Positions 40,269 to 49,719 of a DNA stretch of 64,000 nt are shown here, piece after piece. Below the pieces are notes generated by a model. It was not told the DNA's origin and ran no database searches. It was given only the letters and a program-made list of their open reading frames with translations. The translations under genes and the position numbers were made by a program. Every line of letters begins with the position of its first letter. Position 1 is the stretch's first letter. Source of the stretch: Corallococcus sp. NCRR (GTDB lineage Bacteria > Myxococcota > Myxococcia > Myxococcales > Myxococcaceae); NCBI RefSeq assembly GCF_026965535.1, contig NZ_CP114039.1, forward strand, positions 4,526,001-4,590,000, given 5' to 3'.

Positions 40269-42035
40269 CTACGGCGTGGCCGGGGCCAGCGTGCCGTCCG
40301 AGTACACGACCTTGCCGTCGGAGACAGTCACCAGGGGGCGCGTGGCCGCAATCTGCTCCGGCGCCACCGCGTAGGGGTCCTGGTTGAGGATGAGCAGGTT
40401 GGCCCTGGCACCCACCTTCAGCGCGCCCACGCCCCTCATCGCGCGGAGCTCGGCCGTCATCCTCGTCTGCGAGCGCCAGTAGGTGGCGAAGTCGACGCGC
40501 TCGGCCGGGTTGCGGTGCGTCGCCGCGCGGCCCGCCTGTGCGAATGGCGACTCGGGCGCGAGGAAGCGGTCGCCGCCGTAGCCGATGGTGAGTCCCGCCC
40601 GGTACAGCGAGGCCAGCGGCTGGGACTGCGCGACGATGGCCGCTGGGTAGCGGAGCTGGATGACGGGGTACAGGTCGAAGTGCGGCGTGTTGAGGACCAC
40701 GGCCATGCCGGCGGCACCGAGCGCGGCCACCTGCTCCGGTGAAATCAGGTCCACATGCTCGAAGGTGACGACGTCGCGGAAGGCCTCAAGCGAGCCACCC
40801 ACCGCCACCATGCGGCGCATCACCTGGCCGATGGCGCCGCGTCCCGCCGCGTGCAGCACCAACCGCCGGTGGGCCTTGTCGGCGAGCACCCACGCGAGGT
40901 CGCGGTCCAGCTGCGCGTCCGTCAGGTTGTAGTTGCCCCACCAGGGCAGGGTGTGGACGGGCAGCGTCTCCGGATTGAGGTACGCGAGCGCCGGGTCGCG
41001 GTCGCCGTGCTCGTCGGTGTTGGCGAAGCCGTCAGCGAAGGCGCCGTCGATGAAGCGCTTGAGGATGGTGATGCCGTCCGCGTTCGGCTTGCAGTTGGCC
41101 AGCTCGCCCGGGTCCGTGGGTAGGCAGGCGCTGACGATGGCCTGGGGCTCGGCCGTCGCCGCGCGCACCTGCTCGGCGACGACGACGGAGTCCACGAAGT
41201 TGATGTCCGTCGTGCGGCAGTAGCCCTGGGCAAAGGCCGCGGACGTGAAGGCGTTGAGCTGACCGACCTTCACCTCGAAGGGAATGAAGGCGGCGACGAA
41301 GCGGAAGAAAGGCACCTGCGCGCCCTGTTCGTGAGCGTGCCCATCCAGCCGTCCGGCGGCGTCGCGCCCGAAGCGCCCGCCTTCAGGGTCGGGGGAGTTC
41401 GGGTTGAATCCCACCAGCGTCGCCGCCGTCCAGTTGTGCAGGGCTCCATGCCCGTCCACGTCGAAGAGGTAGACGAAGAAGCCCGGTGCCGCCGCCTCCA
41501 GCGCGTCCGCGACGTTGATGCCCGAAGCGTTTATGCCCGGGTGGATGGTGAAGAGGGTGAGGCCGACGATGGGCAGGCGCGCGGGCACCGGCTGCCCGGC
41601 GTCCTGGGCGGCCTTCTCCGCTGCGAGCACCTCCGCCGCGCGGGTGCGCACCGCCGCGAGCAGCTCGGTGAAGTCCTGCCAGGGCGCCACCTGGCCCGGC
41701 ACCGGGGACACCAGCATCTGGGGCAGAAAGGGCAGGTCCTCGTGCTCGTGTCCGCTCACCGCGCAGTCCTCCGCGGGGCGGCCCTGGGCGTCGATGACGG
41801 CAGTGTCGTGGTTGATGCGGTCGGCGACGCTGCCCGGCGGGCCCATCGCGAGGACCTCGCCGGAGTCCCCGAAGGCGAAGTCAGTGAGGACGCCTGGCGC
41901 GGCCTTGTCCTCGCGGTACAGCGCGTTGAGGACGACGCTCTTGGCGGGGACCGGCGGGGCAGGCTGAGGTTCGGCGCTGCTGCAGGCCGCGAGGCACACG
42001 AGTGCCAGCGCGGCGAGACGCTGAAGGAAAGACAT
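40269..42035 (-). CDS. Lipoprotein amidohydrolase (accessory gene)
   Basis: 588 aa. Lipobox LALVCLAACSS. The amidohydrolase-3 (YtcJ-like) pattern follows: YLFDVDGHGALHNW, LTLFTIHPG, FEHVDLISPEQVAALG and a C-terminal GALKVGARANLLILNQDP. Such enzymes hydrolyse C-N bonds and are normally chromosomal. Here it lies inside the prophage between a MazG-like and a possible annealing gene, probably as a cargo gene for lysogenic fitness. Confidence 0.75.
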   Translation of the reverse strand: MSFLQRLAALALVCLAACSSAEPQPAPPVPAKSVVLNALYREDKAAPGVLTDFAFGDSGEVLAMGPPGSVADRINHDTAVIDAQGRPAEDCAVSGHEHEDLPFLPQMLVSPVPGQVAPWQDFTELLAAVRTRAAEVLAAEKAAQDAGQPVPARLPIVGLTLFTIHPGINASGINVADALEAAAPGFFVYLFDVDGHGALHNWTAATLVGFNPNSPDPEGGRFGRDAAGRLDGHAHEQGAQVPFFRFVAAFIPFEVKVGQLNAFTSAAFAQGYCRTTDINFVDSVVVAEQVRAATAEPQAIVSACLPTDPGELANCKPNADGITILKRFIDGAFADGFANTDEHGDRDPALAYLNPETLPVHTLPWWGNYNLTDAQLDRDLAWVLADKAHRRLVLHAAGRGAIGQVMRRMVAVGGSLEAFRDVVTFEHVDLISPEQVAALGAAGMAVVLNTPHFDLYPVIQLRYPAAIVAQSQPLASLYRAGLTIGYGGDRFLAPESPFAQAGRAATHRNPAERVDFATYWRSQTRMTAELRAMRGVGALKVGARANLLILNQDPYAVAPEQIAATRPLVTVSDGKVVYSDGTLAPATP

Positions 42036-42402
42036 ACGGCTCCTATGGGTGTGAGGGTGCTACGTGCTGCTGCGCTGGCGGGCGACCTCGAGTCGCCACT
42101 GCCGGGCCCACGCCCACGCCGCGGTCCTGCTGGTGCTGCGTGAAAGGCTCGGCGCGGACAGGTGGGGGTGTGCCCGTCCGCCCCGAGCGGGCGCGCGACA
42201 TCCGCGCCTCGAAAGGCCCGGCCCCACAATGGGACCGGGTTGCAACCTCGTGCGCTAAGAGATCGGCCCGGGCCCGTATGCAGCAGTCCGGAACGCACGG
42301 TGTTGCGTAAAGGCCCGGCGGCACGATGCCGCCGGGGTGCTTCGCCTGCGTGGTGTGGACGTGTTCGGCACGCCCGGGATGTCCCGGCACGCAGGCTCAG
42401 CG
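42036..42402. other. 367-bp gap without a supported gene
   Basis: It contains a 9-bp-stem hairpin CCCGGCGGC/GCCGCCGGG (42314-42336) and nothing else clear. No U tract follows. Confidence 0.4.
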
Positions 42403-42939
42403 TCACCACAACTTCCTCCAGTAGATGCCCTCGTCGACGGGCAGCCCCGTCACCTTCGACTGCCGCTCCAGCTCCGCCTTGAGCGCCGCCTCGACCTTCA
42501 CCAGCTCCGCCTCCGACTCGACGCGCAGGTAGCCGCGGTAGAGCGCACGAACCTGTTTCACGCTCAGCCCCAGCACCGTCGCCGCGCCTTCGAACTCCAG
42601 CCGCGAGGCATCCAACGCCGCGCGGAACTCCATCACCGGCTTCGCGATGCTCGACTCCGACACCACCAGGCGCGGCCTCTCTGCCACCACGCAGGCCGGC
42701 GCGCCCGCCTCCAGCTTCGCGAGAAGGTTCGGCCATTCCCGCGCGAGGAAGTTCCTCCGCACCACCACCCGCAGTGGATAGACGTCACCGTGTGGCGACT
42801 TCTCCGGCTCCCGCGACTCCGTGGCGACGGCCGTGGGCAGCCACATGTCCCCCTCCACCGGTAGCGCGTAGAGCGCGGCCTTCGCCGACCGGCGGCGACA
42901 CCTCGCCCACAGCGTGATGGTGGCAGGAGGACAGGGCAC
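42403..42939 (-). CDS. Hypothetical phage protein
   Basis: 178 aa with a GTG start and GGGAGG before it, placed just after the upstream gene. Helical C-terminus (SVKQVRALYRGYLRVESEAELVKVEAALKAELE). It is downstream of a possible annealing protein and may be its partner. Not recognised. Confidence 0.5.
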   Translation of the reverse strand: MPCPPATITLWARCRRRSAKAALYALPVEGDMWLPTAVATESREPEKSPHGDVYPLRVVVRRNFLAREWPNLLAKLEAGAPACVVAERPRLVVSESSIAKPVMEFRAALDASRLEFEGAATVLGLSVKQVRALYRGYLRVESEAELVKVEAALKAELERQSKVTGLPVDEGIYWRKLW

Positions 42940-42940
42940 G

Positions 42941-43960
42941 TCAGCCTCCCGCCCCCGGCTCGGGCGCCGGCTGAGCCTTCTTCGCCGGCTCGATGCCCAG
43001 GCGCTTCACGGCCGCCTGCAGGGCGTCCGCCGCCGCGCGCTTGAGCGGCTCCGTCGGCAGCTTCCGTGCGCGCGCGCTCAGGGCCTTCACCTCGTCCGCC
43101 GTCCGCGCCTGCTCCGCCTCCGCGACGATGGCGGCGGCCACATCCTCCGGGCCGCCCGGCGTGGGCTTCGCGGCGGGAGCTTCGGCCGTCGGCTTCCCCG
43201 TGCGCGACGTCTCGGCTGGCGACGAACGACGTTCGCCCTTCGCCTGCTTCTGCGTCCCGGGCGGTGGCTCAAGGTCTTCCGGCGGCGCGTCGCCCCCGAA
43301 GTCCTCGACGTCCTGGGTGAACATGTCCGAACACCGCGCGAGGGCGATGGAGGCGTCCACCAGGGCGCGCTTCTTCGTCATCTTGAGGACGGTGTTGGCC
43401 ATGTCCGGCAAGTCCGGGTTCTCGACGCGCCCCACCTGCTGCCCGGTGATGGACGTGTCGTCGGCGTTGAACTTCGCGCCGCACCCGTCCTTCTTCTTGA
43501 AGCACAGCCAGCCGCCGCCGTACTCGGCTTTGCCCTGGATGATGGCCTCCTTGCCGCACCCCGGGCACTTCCGCGCCGCGTTGCGCCACCGGTATCGGGA
43601 CTCGTAGCTGTTGGCGCTGCCGAAGCCCTCCGCCACCACCGCGTCCGCGTCGCGGGAGAAGATGCGGCAGCGGAACACGTAGTTGAAGAAGCCGCGCTCG
43701 AAGTCCTGCGTGGACTGCTTCTCCATGAGGGTGAACTTCGGCGTACAGCGGAAGAGGGTGACGAGCTTCTCCGCGCCGGGCTTGAGTAGCGTGGGCTTCG
43801 GCGTGCCCGGGATGACCCCGAAGTCCGTGCCCGCGACCATCTGTCCCTTCACATACTCAGCCAGAAGCTTCCGCTGCTCCGCCTCGTACTTGAGGACGTC
43901 GCGGGTGATGAGGGCGCGCGGCGCCGGAGCGTCAGGGACGACGATGGCAGTGGCTTCCAT
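42941..43960 (-). CDS. Possible single-strand annealing/recombination protein with zinc ribbon
   Basis: 339 aa. The segment GQMVAGTDFGVIPGTPKPTLLKPGAEKL is a signature of a phage family often left unannotated and sometimes linked to Rad52-like annealing proteins. A zinc ribbon (CPGCGKEA, then LCFKKKDGCGAKF) and TKKRALVDASIALARCSDM follow. The C-terminus is a low-complexity Ala/Pro/Lys tail. Recombination role is inferred from signature and position. Confidence 0.55.
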   Translation of the reverse strand: MEATAIVVPDAPAPRALITRDVLKYEAEQRKLLAEYVKGQMVAGTDFGVIPGTPKPTLLKPGAEKLVTLFRCTPKFTLMEKQSTQDFERGFFNYVFRCRIFSRDADAVVAEGFGSANSYESRYRWRNAARKCPGCGKEAIIQGKAEYGGGWLCFKKKDGCGAKFNADDTSITGQQVGRVENPDLPDMANTVLKMTKKRALVDASIALARCSDMFTQDVEDFGGDAPPEDLEPPPGTQKQAKGERRSSPAETSRTGKPTAEAPAAKPTPGGPEDVAAAIVAEAEQARTADEVKALSARARKLPTEPLKRAAADALQAAVKRLGIEPAKKAQPAPEPGAGG

Positions 43961-44016
43961 GGGTGCGACTCCAAAGGTTTGAAGTTTCTGTCCTACGTAT
44001 CAGGCCGGTCTGACTG

Positions 44017-44442
44017 TCAGGCCGCGACCAGCGCGCGCTTCCGCGCCCACCACAGCTCGCACTCGACATCGGAGCGGAGCATCAGCTCTTCCAGGTTCAG
44101 CGCCGCGAGCCGCGTCCGCGCCGCCGTGTACGTCGTCTGCTCCTCGCGCCACCGCCGGTCCATCGCGGGGGTGCCGTCGGGCGCCAGCTGCTCGATGGCG
44201 TCCTCGGCCGCGCGCATCACCTCCGCCTCGACTGCCTGGGCGCGCTCGATGCGCTCCAGTTCGAAACGCAGGTGAGGCACGTCCACTTCCGGGCGGCAGT
44301 AGCCCGCGCCGCGGAGGGTCTCCAACACGAAGAGCACCTCGCGCAGCGGCTTCAAGTCGGCCTCCGGAAGCCCTGGCAGCCACACCAGCAACGCCCGGCG
44401 CCCTTCTCTCCGTGCTGCTTGAGCAGGTGACCACAGCGGCAC
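44017..44442 (-). CDS. Hypothetical protein; start uncertain
   Basis: 141 aa as the longest frame; a GTG at 44385 giving 122 aa would overlap the upstream gene less. Helical (FELERIERAQAVEAEVMRAAEDAIEQL). Function unknown. Confidence 0.45.
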   Translation of the reverse strand: MPLWSPAQAARREGRRALLVWLPGLPEADLKPLREVLFVLETLRGAGYCRPEVDVPHLRFELERIERAQAVEAEVMRAAEDAIEQLAPDGTPAMDRRWREEQTTYTAARTRLAALNLEELMLRSDVECELWWARKRALVAA

Positions 44443-44612
44443 TTCGCGTCGGGGCTCAGCGCGGCCAGGTCCAGCGGCACGGCATCGAGCGCCTCCCGGG
44501 TGGCGTCGGGCCCGCGGCGACGCAGCTCGCGGTCCACCCGCGCCCAGTTGCCCGCGCGGGCCTGCGCCATCAACTCCGCCGGAGTGAGCTTCGTCAGGTC
44601 AATTGCAGGCAT
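44352..44612 (-). CDS. Small zinc-binding protein
   Basis: 86 aa from the ATG at 44612. The C-terminus KCRCGHLLKQHGEKGAGRCWCGCQGF has a compact Cys/His pattern. Unknown role. Confidence 0.5.
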   Translation of the reverse strand: MPAIDLTKLTPAELMAQARAGNWARVDRELRRRGPDATREALDAVPLDLAALSPDAKCRCGHLLKQHGEKGAGRCWCGCQGFRRPT

Positions 44613-44660
44613 GGTCGCCTCGGGAGGCGGGGCCCGTCCTGGCACCCCGCCTCGTCTCGG

Positions 44661-44882
44661 TTAGTGGTCGAAGTGGCGCGGCCTGGAGACGAACTCCATC
44701 CGGACGCTGCCACCAAACTCATCCGCCGCGCTCTTCGCCTGCTTCTCGCTCGGGAAGCGATAGGGATTGGTCGGGTCGTTGCCGAGGAAGAACACGCCGT
44801 TGCGCTCGTCGAACTGCACCACTTGCACCTTCGACGGCCCGGCGCCCTCCACGATGAAGCACGTCAGATTCAGCATGGTCAT
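44661..44882 (-). CDS. Small hypothetical protein
   Basis: 73 aa from the ATG at 44882 (AGGGGGT before it; a second ATG two codons on is possible). LTCFIVEGAGPSKVQVVQFDERNGVFFLG and ends in a His-rich tail. Divergent from the RHH gene across the palindrome. Confidence 0.5.
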   Translation of the reverse strand: MTMLNLTCFIVEGAGPSKVQVVQFDERNGVFFLGNDPTNPYRFPSEKQAKSAADEFGGSVRMEFVSRPRHFDH

Positions 44883-45006
44883 TACCCCCTGTGCTGCGTG
44901 TGTCTGTCCTGCGGTGCTGCACCTGCCGGCGTCCTCGCTGGCCACCCAGCTCGCGCCCGCCCACGACCTCTCCCCGCCAGGGGCCCCGTCCGTCCGCCTT
45001 TGATTT

Positions 45007-45059
45007 ACGAAAGGTAAACCACTTCTTGCGGCAAATGCAAGAGTTGGTTTACCTTTCGT
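45007..45059. promoter_or_regulatory. Large interrupted palindrome, candidate operator
   Basis: ACGAAAGGTAAACCA (45007-45021) and its exact complement (45045-45059), with inner arms TCTTGC/GCAAGA. AT-rich island between divergent genes. Confidence 0.8.
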
Positions 45060-45104
45060 TAACGTTGACCGGATGGACCGGCGACGCCTACATGTGAGGT
45101 GCGG

Positions 45105-45488
45105 ATGAGCGCGGGAGCGGTGGCGATGGCGCAGATGCCGGTGAAGGGTCCCCGGGTGACGGCGGCGTTCAAGGCCGACCCGGAACTACTGAAGCGCGTG
45201 CAAGAGGTTGTGGACGAGGAGCAGCGCCGCCGGAAGGACGGCGACGAGGAGGTGACGCAGAGCAAGGCGACGGAGTTCCTCGTCGCGCTGGGGCTCGACA
45301 TCTACTGGGCTCGCCATGACCTGGGGCAGGACATGCTCGCGCAGCTCCACCTGCACGCCATCGACCTGGCCCGGGCGGCCGGCAGCGCTGAGCCCGACAC
45401 GCGCGCCGCGCTGACCGACGTGCTGCGGCGCGGCCTCGCGTCCATCGCTCCGCCGCCCGCGAAGCCCACCAAGAAGGGTGGCCGGTGA
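45105..45488 (+). CDS. RHH-like small DNA-binding protein, probable autoregulator
   Basis: 127 aa from the ATG at 45105 (GTG at 45099 possible). VTAAFKADPELLKRVQEVVDEEQ, then VTQSKATEFLVALGLDIYWARH fits an RHH-like fold. It lies 45 bp after the palindrome, so it is a good candidate to bind it. Overlaps the next small gene by ATGA. Confidence 0.55.
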   Translation: MSAGAVAMAQMPVKGPRVTAAFKADPELLKRVQEVVDEEQRRRKDGDEEVTQSKATEFLVALGLDIYWARHDLGQDMLAQLHLHAIDLARAAGSAEPDTRAALTDVLRRGLASIAPPPAKPTKKGGR

Positions 45489-45658
45489 TGAGCGCGCCGC
45501 GCTCGCTGAAGGCGGCCCGGCACCGTCTCCGCCCGCGCAGCCTCGTGCGCGGCGACGCGCCGTGCTGCGTCCACGCCGAGCAAGTGGTGTGCAGCTGCCG
45601 CAACGCCTGGGCCTGCGAGCACCACGGCGAGACGCACCCGCCGCACCACGAGGACTGA
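45488..45658 (+). CDS. 56-aa Cys/His-rich peptide
   Basis: ATGA overlap with the RHH-like gene. After a basic start it reads PCCVHAEQVVCSCRNAWACEHH, a compact zinc-binding pattern. Very short; overlap and Cys spacing support it. Confidence 0.55.
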   Translation: MSAPRSLKAARHRLRPRSLVRGDAPCCVHAEQVVCSCRNAWACEHHGETHPPHHED

Positions 45659-45661
45659 CGC

Positions 45662-46234
45662 GTGGCCTGCACTGCCCGGGACCGAGACATCCGCCCCGCC
45701 CTGCGTCAGCGGGTGACGGAGGCGGCCCCGGGCGGGCGTGTGGTTGATGAACTCGGCCTGTGCCACGGGTACGTGCGCGTGGACGTGGCGTCCATCTCCG
45801 CGGACTGCCTCCACGGGTACGAGCTCAAGGCGGACCGGGACACGCTCTCCCGGCTGCCGACGCAGGCGGAGCACTACGGCGCGGTGATGGACCGATGCAC
45901 CCTCGTCACCGGCGGCGCCCACCTCCAGGAGGCGCTGCAGGTGGTGCCGCCCTGGTGGGGTGTCCTCCGCGTCGAGGTGGACCTGTTCGGCCTGCGCTTC
46001 GAGCAGCTGCGCGAGGCGAGGGTGAACCCGGCACCGGATCCGCTGGCCACCTGCCGACTGCTCTGGCGCGACGAAGCGCTCGCGTTCCTCGAGGAGTTGG
46101 GCGCGGCCCGGGGCGTTCGCGGGAAGCCGCGCGACGCGCTGTACGCGCGCCTCGTCGAAGTCGCGCCCGTTGATCAGCTCCGGGCCCACGTGCGCCAGGT
46201 GCTACTGAAGCGCGAGGATTGGCGCGCCTCTTGA
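45662..46234 (+). CDS. sce7726-family protein (nuclease-like)
   Basis: 190 aa with a GTG start. DIRPALRQRVTEAAPGGRVVDELGL, then ARVDVASISADCLHGYELKADRDTL-like text (VRVDVASIS, YELKADRD) and LVTGGAHLQEALQVVPPWWG match the sce7726 family, named from Sorangium. The D...ExK-like arrangement (VDVAS, then ELKAD) suggests a restriction-endonuclease-like fold. Possible defence or recombination role. Confidence 0.7.
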   Translation: MACTARDRDIRPALRQRVTEAAPGGRVVDELGLCHGYVRVDVASISADCLHGYELKADRDTLSRLPTQAEHYGAVMDRCTLVTGGAHLQEALQVVPPWWGVLRVEVDLFGLRFEQLREARVNPAPDPLATCRLLWRDEALAFLEELGAARGVRGKPRDALYARLVEVAPVDQLRAHVRQVLLKREDWRAS

Positions 46235-46404
46235 CAGTTCCGTAGAACCGGCGCACCTTGCTTTTCGAAGTTCGTCGTACTCGCTGGGGCTTCGGCCCAG
46301 GTAAGCAGCGGGACTCCACCACCTCCGGTTCGACCGGAACCCATTAGAGCCACAACCCGCGAGGCATACCCGTGCGACGGGGTGCAGCCCGGGAGGTGGC
46401 TCCG

Positions 46405-46455
46405 GCACCGCGCCCGCCGTCTTACCTCGTCGGGCGAGGGTGCCGTCTTTCGGGG
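46405..46455 (+). terminator. Terminator-like hairpin
   Basis: GGCACC-g-CGCCCG pairs with CGGGCG-a-GGGTGCC over a 14-base loop, then GTCTTTC. Confidence 0.35.
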
Positions 46456-46729
46456 TGGCCCATGCAGCGCACAATGACGAGCCGCGAAGCAGTCCACGCA
46501 GGCACCGCGTGCGCGCATGGGGCCGCCGATGTTTCAGCAATCCCTCGCACCGGCCGCCGAGTGGTACGCGCCAGCGCTCGCGGTGTGGTCGCGCGCCGCG
46601 TCGCGTGTCGCGCAATCCCAGACAGGTTCGATGGTCGCGCGCTCCCGCTGACGTCCGAGCGCGGAAGGCCGAGCAACTCCGGCCGTGGTTGCTCGGAATC
46701 CAACGTGCGCCCGGTGGCGAAGCGAGGAT

Positions 46730-46758
46730 GCAAGCGAAAAGTGCGGGCAATCGCTTGC
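46730..46758. promoter_or_regulatory. 8-bp inverted repeat upstream of the integration genes
   Basis: GCAAGCGA and TCGCTTGC separated by 13 bp, about 160 bp before the excisionase-like start. Possible operator. Confidence 0.4.
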
Positions 46759-46917
46759 AAGCAAAATCGTCGTGAGATACTGATGTTTCAAGCAGCCTCC
46801 GGGGGTGAGTATCCGAGGCTGTGCTCCCCAACGACGTCATCTGCGGTCCGCAGCGAGTCGTGTTTCCTTTTGGCATCGATACTGCACATGCATTCAGACG
46901 CCCGACAGGAGGGAGCG

Positions 46918-47248
46918 GTGAGCGCGAGCAGCGAGCACGGTGGGGAGTTGGAGGCGCTGGTGAGGCGGATGGTGCTCAGCACGCTGCGCGAGCTCGGCAT
47001 CGCCGCGGCACCGGCGAGCGCCGACGAGGACGAGTTGCTCTCGCAAGCTGAAGCCGCCGCGCTCGCGCGGTGCTCGGTGAGCACCATCCGCGAGTGGCAG
47101 CGCCGGGGCATCCTGAAGCGCTACGGCCAGGGCCGCGCGTCGCTGGTGAAGCGCAGCGAGTTGTTCGCGCCGAAGGCCCAGGCCGCCCGCGCGAGCGATA
47201 AGGCGGAGCTGGACGCGAAGGCCGAGGCCATCCTGAAGGGAGGGCGCC

Positions 47249-47256
<8 letters not shown>
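46918..47256 (+). CDS. Excisionase-like HTH protein
   Basis: 112 aa from the GTG at 46918, chosen for AGGAGGG before it (an ATG 30 bp upstream is in frame). LSQAEAAALARCSVSTIREWQRRGILKRYG is a MerR/Xis-type HTH with wing. It overlaps the integrase start by 8 bp, so the two are coupled. Probable recombination-direction factor. Confidence 0.75.
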
Positions 47257-48538
<1,282 letters not shown>

Positions 48539-48550
48539 ACAAAAATCTCA

Positions 48551-48622
48551 TGGGCGGAACAGGGATTGAACCTGTGACCATCGCCTTGTAAGGGCGCCGC
48601 TCTACCGCTGAGCTATCCGCCC
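48551..48622 (-). tRNA. tRNA-Val (TAC)
   Basis: 72 nt without encoded CCA. Acceptor GGGCGGA/TCCGCCC, D-arm TAGCTCAGCGGTAGAGC, anticodon loop CTTACAA giving TAC, T-loop GGTTCAATCC. It lies 12 bp upstream of tRNA-Asp on the same strand, so both are probably co-transcribed. Confidence 0.93.
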
Positions 48623-48760
48623 CTGCGCGGCCCCGCCGTGACTCAGTGAGGCGGCTTGTACCGTCCTCATCCGCCCCCGTCAAGCATCTGTTTTCGGGGG
48701 CCCTGAATCACGCTCCGCTCCCTCGGTGGGGAGCGGATCCGGCGGGCGCGGATCCGCCTG

Positions 48761-48892
48761 CTACCCGGCCCGCACCTTCCACCGCCGCACGCGGCGGCGG
48801 GAGCGGGGAATCATCACCACGGCGCCCACCAGCAGGGCCACCGGCACGAACACCAACATCGTCTGCATCATCGCCTCCATGCCCCGAAACAT
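48761..48892 (-). CDS. Small single-span membrane protein
   Basis: 43 aa from the ATG at 48892 (longer frames start at 48911 or 48946). QTMLVFVPVALLVGAVVMI is one transmembrane segment, followed by a strongly basic tail RSRRRVRRWKVRAG that fixes the cytoplasmic side. The first host gene after the tRNAs. Unknown role. Confidence 0.5.
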   Translation of the reverse strand: MFRGMEAMMQTMLVFVPVALLVGAVVMIPRSRRRVRRWKVRAG

Positions 48893-49006
48893 ACGGAGGC
48901 CGTCTGACATCCTGACGGGGAGTTCGTGACTTTCAGGAAACGACATTTCAAGCCGCCGGGTTTCCGGCCGTCCTGGCGAGCAGGCGGCCGGACTGGCGGT
49001 GAGGGG

Positions 49007-49504
49007 CTATTCGCCTCGGGGAGGACCGCCCCGGCCGCCATGGCCCGGGCCGTGGGCGCGACGCTCCGACTCCAGGAGCGTGCGGGCCTGGGTCTTCTGC
49101 GCGTCCGTCAACACCTGCTCGGCCTCCTGGTACGCCGCCAGGCCGTTGGCGCGGAGCTGCTCGAAGAGGCCGCGGGCCTGCTCGTGGCGGGCCTGGTCCT
49201 GGGCGGACGGCGCGGCCTGGGTGTTCCGGTCGGGCGGCGCGGACGGACGCAGGGCCTCCAGGGACTGCTTCACGGGCGCGTTCTTCGCGTCGAGCGCCGT
49301 TTGAATCCGGGTCAGGCTCGCGGCCTGGGCGTCGGTGAGGGCCAGGTCCTGGCGGTGGTCGATGAGCAGTTGCACGGGCGACTTGCGCTCGAACGGCGGC
49401 GGCCGGCGCGCGCCCTGGGACGCGTCCTGCGTGTCGTGGGTGGTGGAGCCGGCGAAGGTGGGAGCGGCGAACAGCAGGCCCAGCATGAACAGATGGCGCT
49501 TCAT
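49007..49504 (-). CDS. Spy/CpxP-like periplasmic protein
   Basis: 165 aa from the ATG at 49504 (GGAGG upstream). Signal peptide MKRHLFMLGLLFAAPTFAG. The mature part carries LTDAQAASLTRIQTALD and LTDAQKTQARTLLESER, the LTxxQ-type motifs of the Spy/CpxP family, which are periplasmic helical chaperones. The C-terminus is Gly/His/Arg-rich and may bind metal. Confidence 0.75.
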   Translation of the reverse strand: MKRHLFMLGLLFAAPTFAGSTTHDTQDASQGARRPPPFERKSPVQLLIDHRQDLALTDAQAASLTRIQTALDAKNAPVKQSLEALRPSAPPDRNTQAAPSAQDQARHEQARGLFEQLRANGLAAYQEAEQVLTDAQKTQARTLLESERRAHGPGHGGRGGPPRGE

Positions 49505-49719
49505 GGTGTTGGGTGCCTCCAGATGGCGCGTGATGACCGCACCCGGAGAGCCCATGGCCTGCTGGCACGGAGGACACCGTGAGGGACTCATGGGAGGGGT
49601 TTGTCCCCCATGGCGTCCCGTGCCGTTCAGGCCCGGGGCTCCCGGGCTGACACGGTGCAAGGTGCTCCCGCCATGTGCCGCGAAAATGTCCCTCGCGTTA
49701 CCGAATGTGTTCGCAGCCG

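Larger units (their letters stand above)
46235..46917. other. 683-bp region without a supported gene
   Basis: It holds a hairpin with arms near 46407-46418 and 46435-46448 (GGCACC...CGCCCG paired with CGGGCG...GGTGCC) followed by GTCTTTC, and an 8-bp inverted repeat at 46730-46758. An ORF across it ends in the excisionase gene but its first half does not look like protein. Confidence 0.4.

Noticed and set aside
46372-46917. Long N-terminal extension of the excisionase-like frame
   Set aside because: The first about 180 codons have no protein-like pattern and lie over hairpins; a strong ribosome-binding site supports the GTG at 46918.
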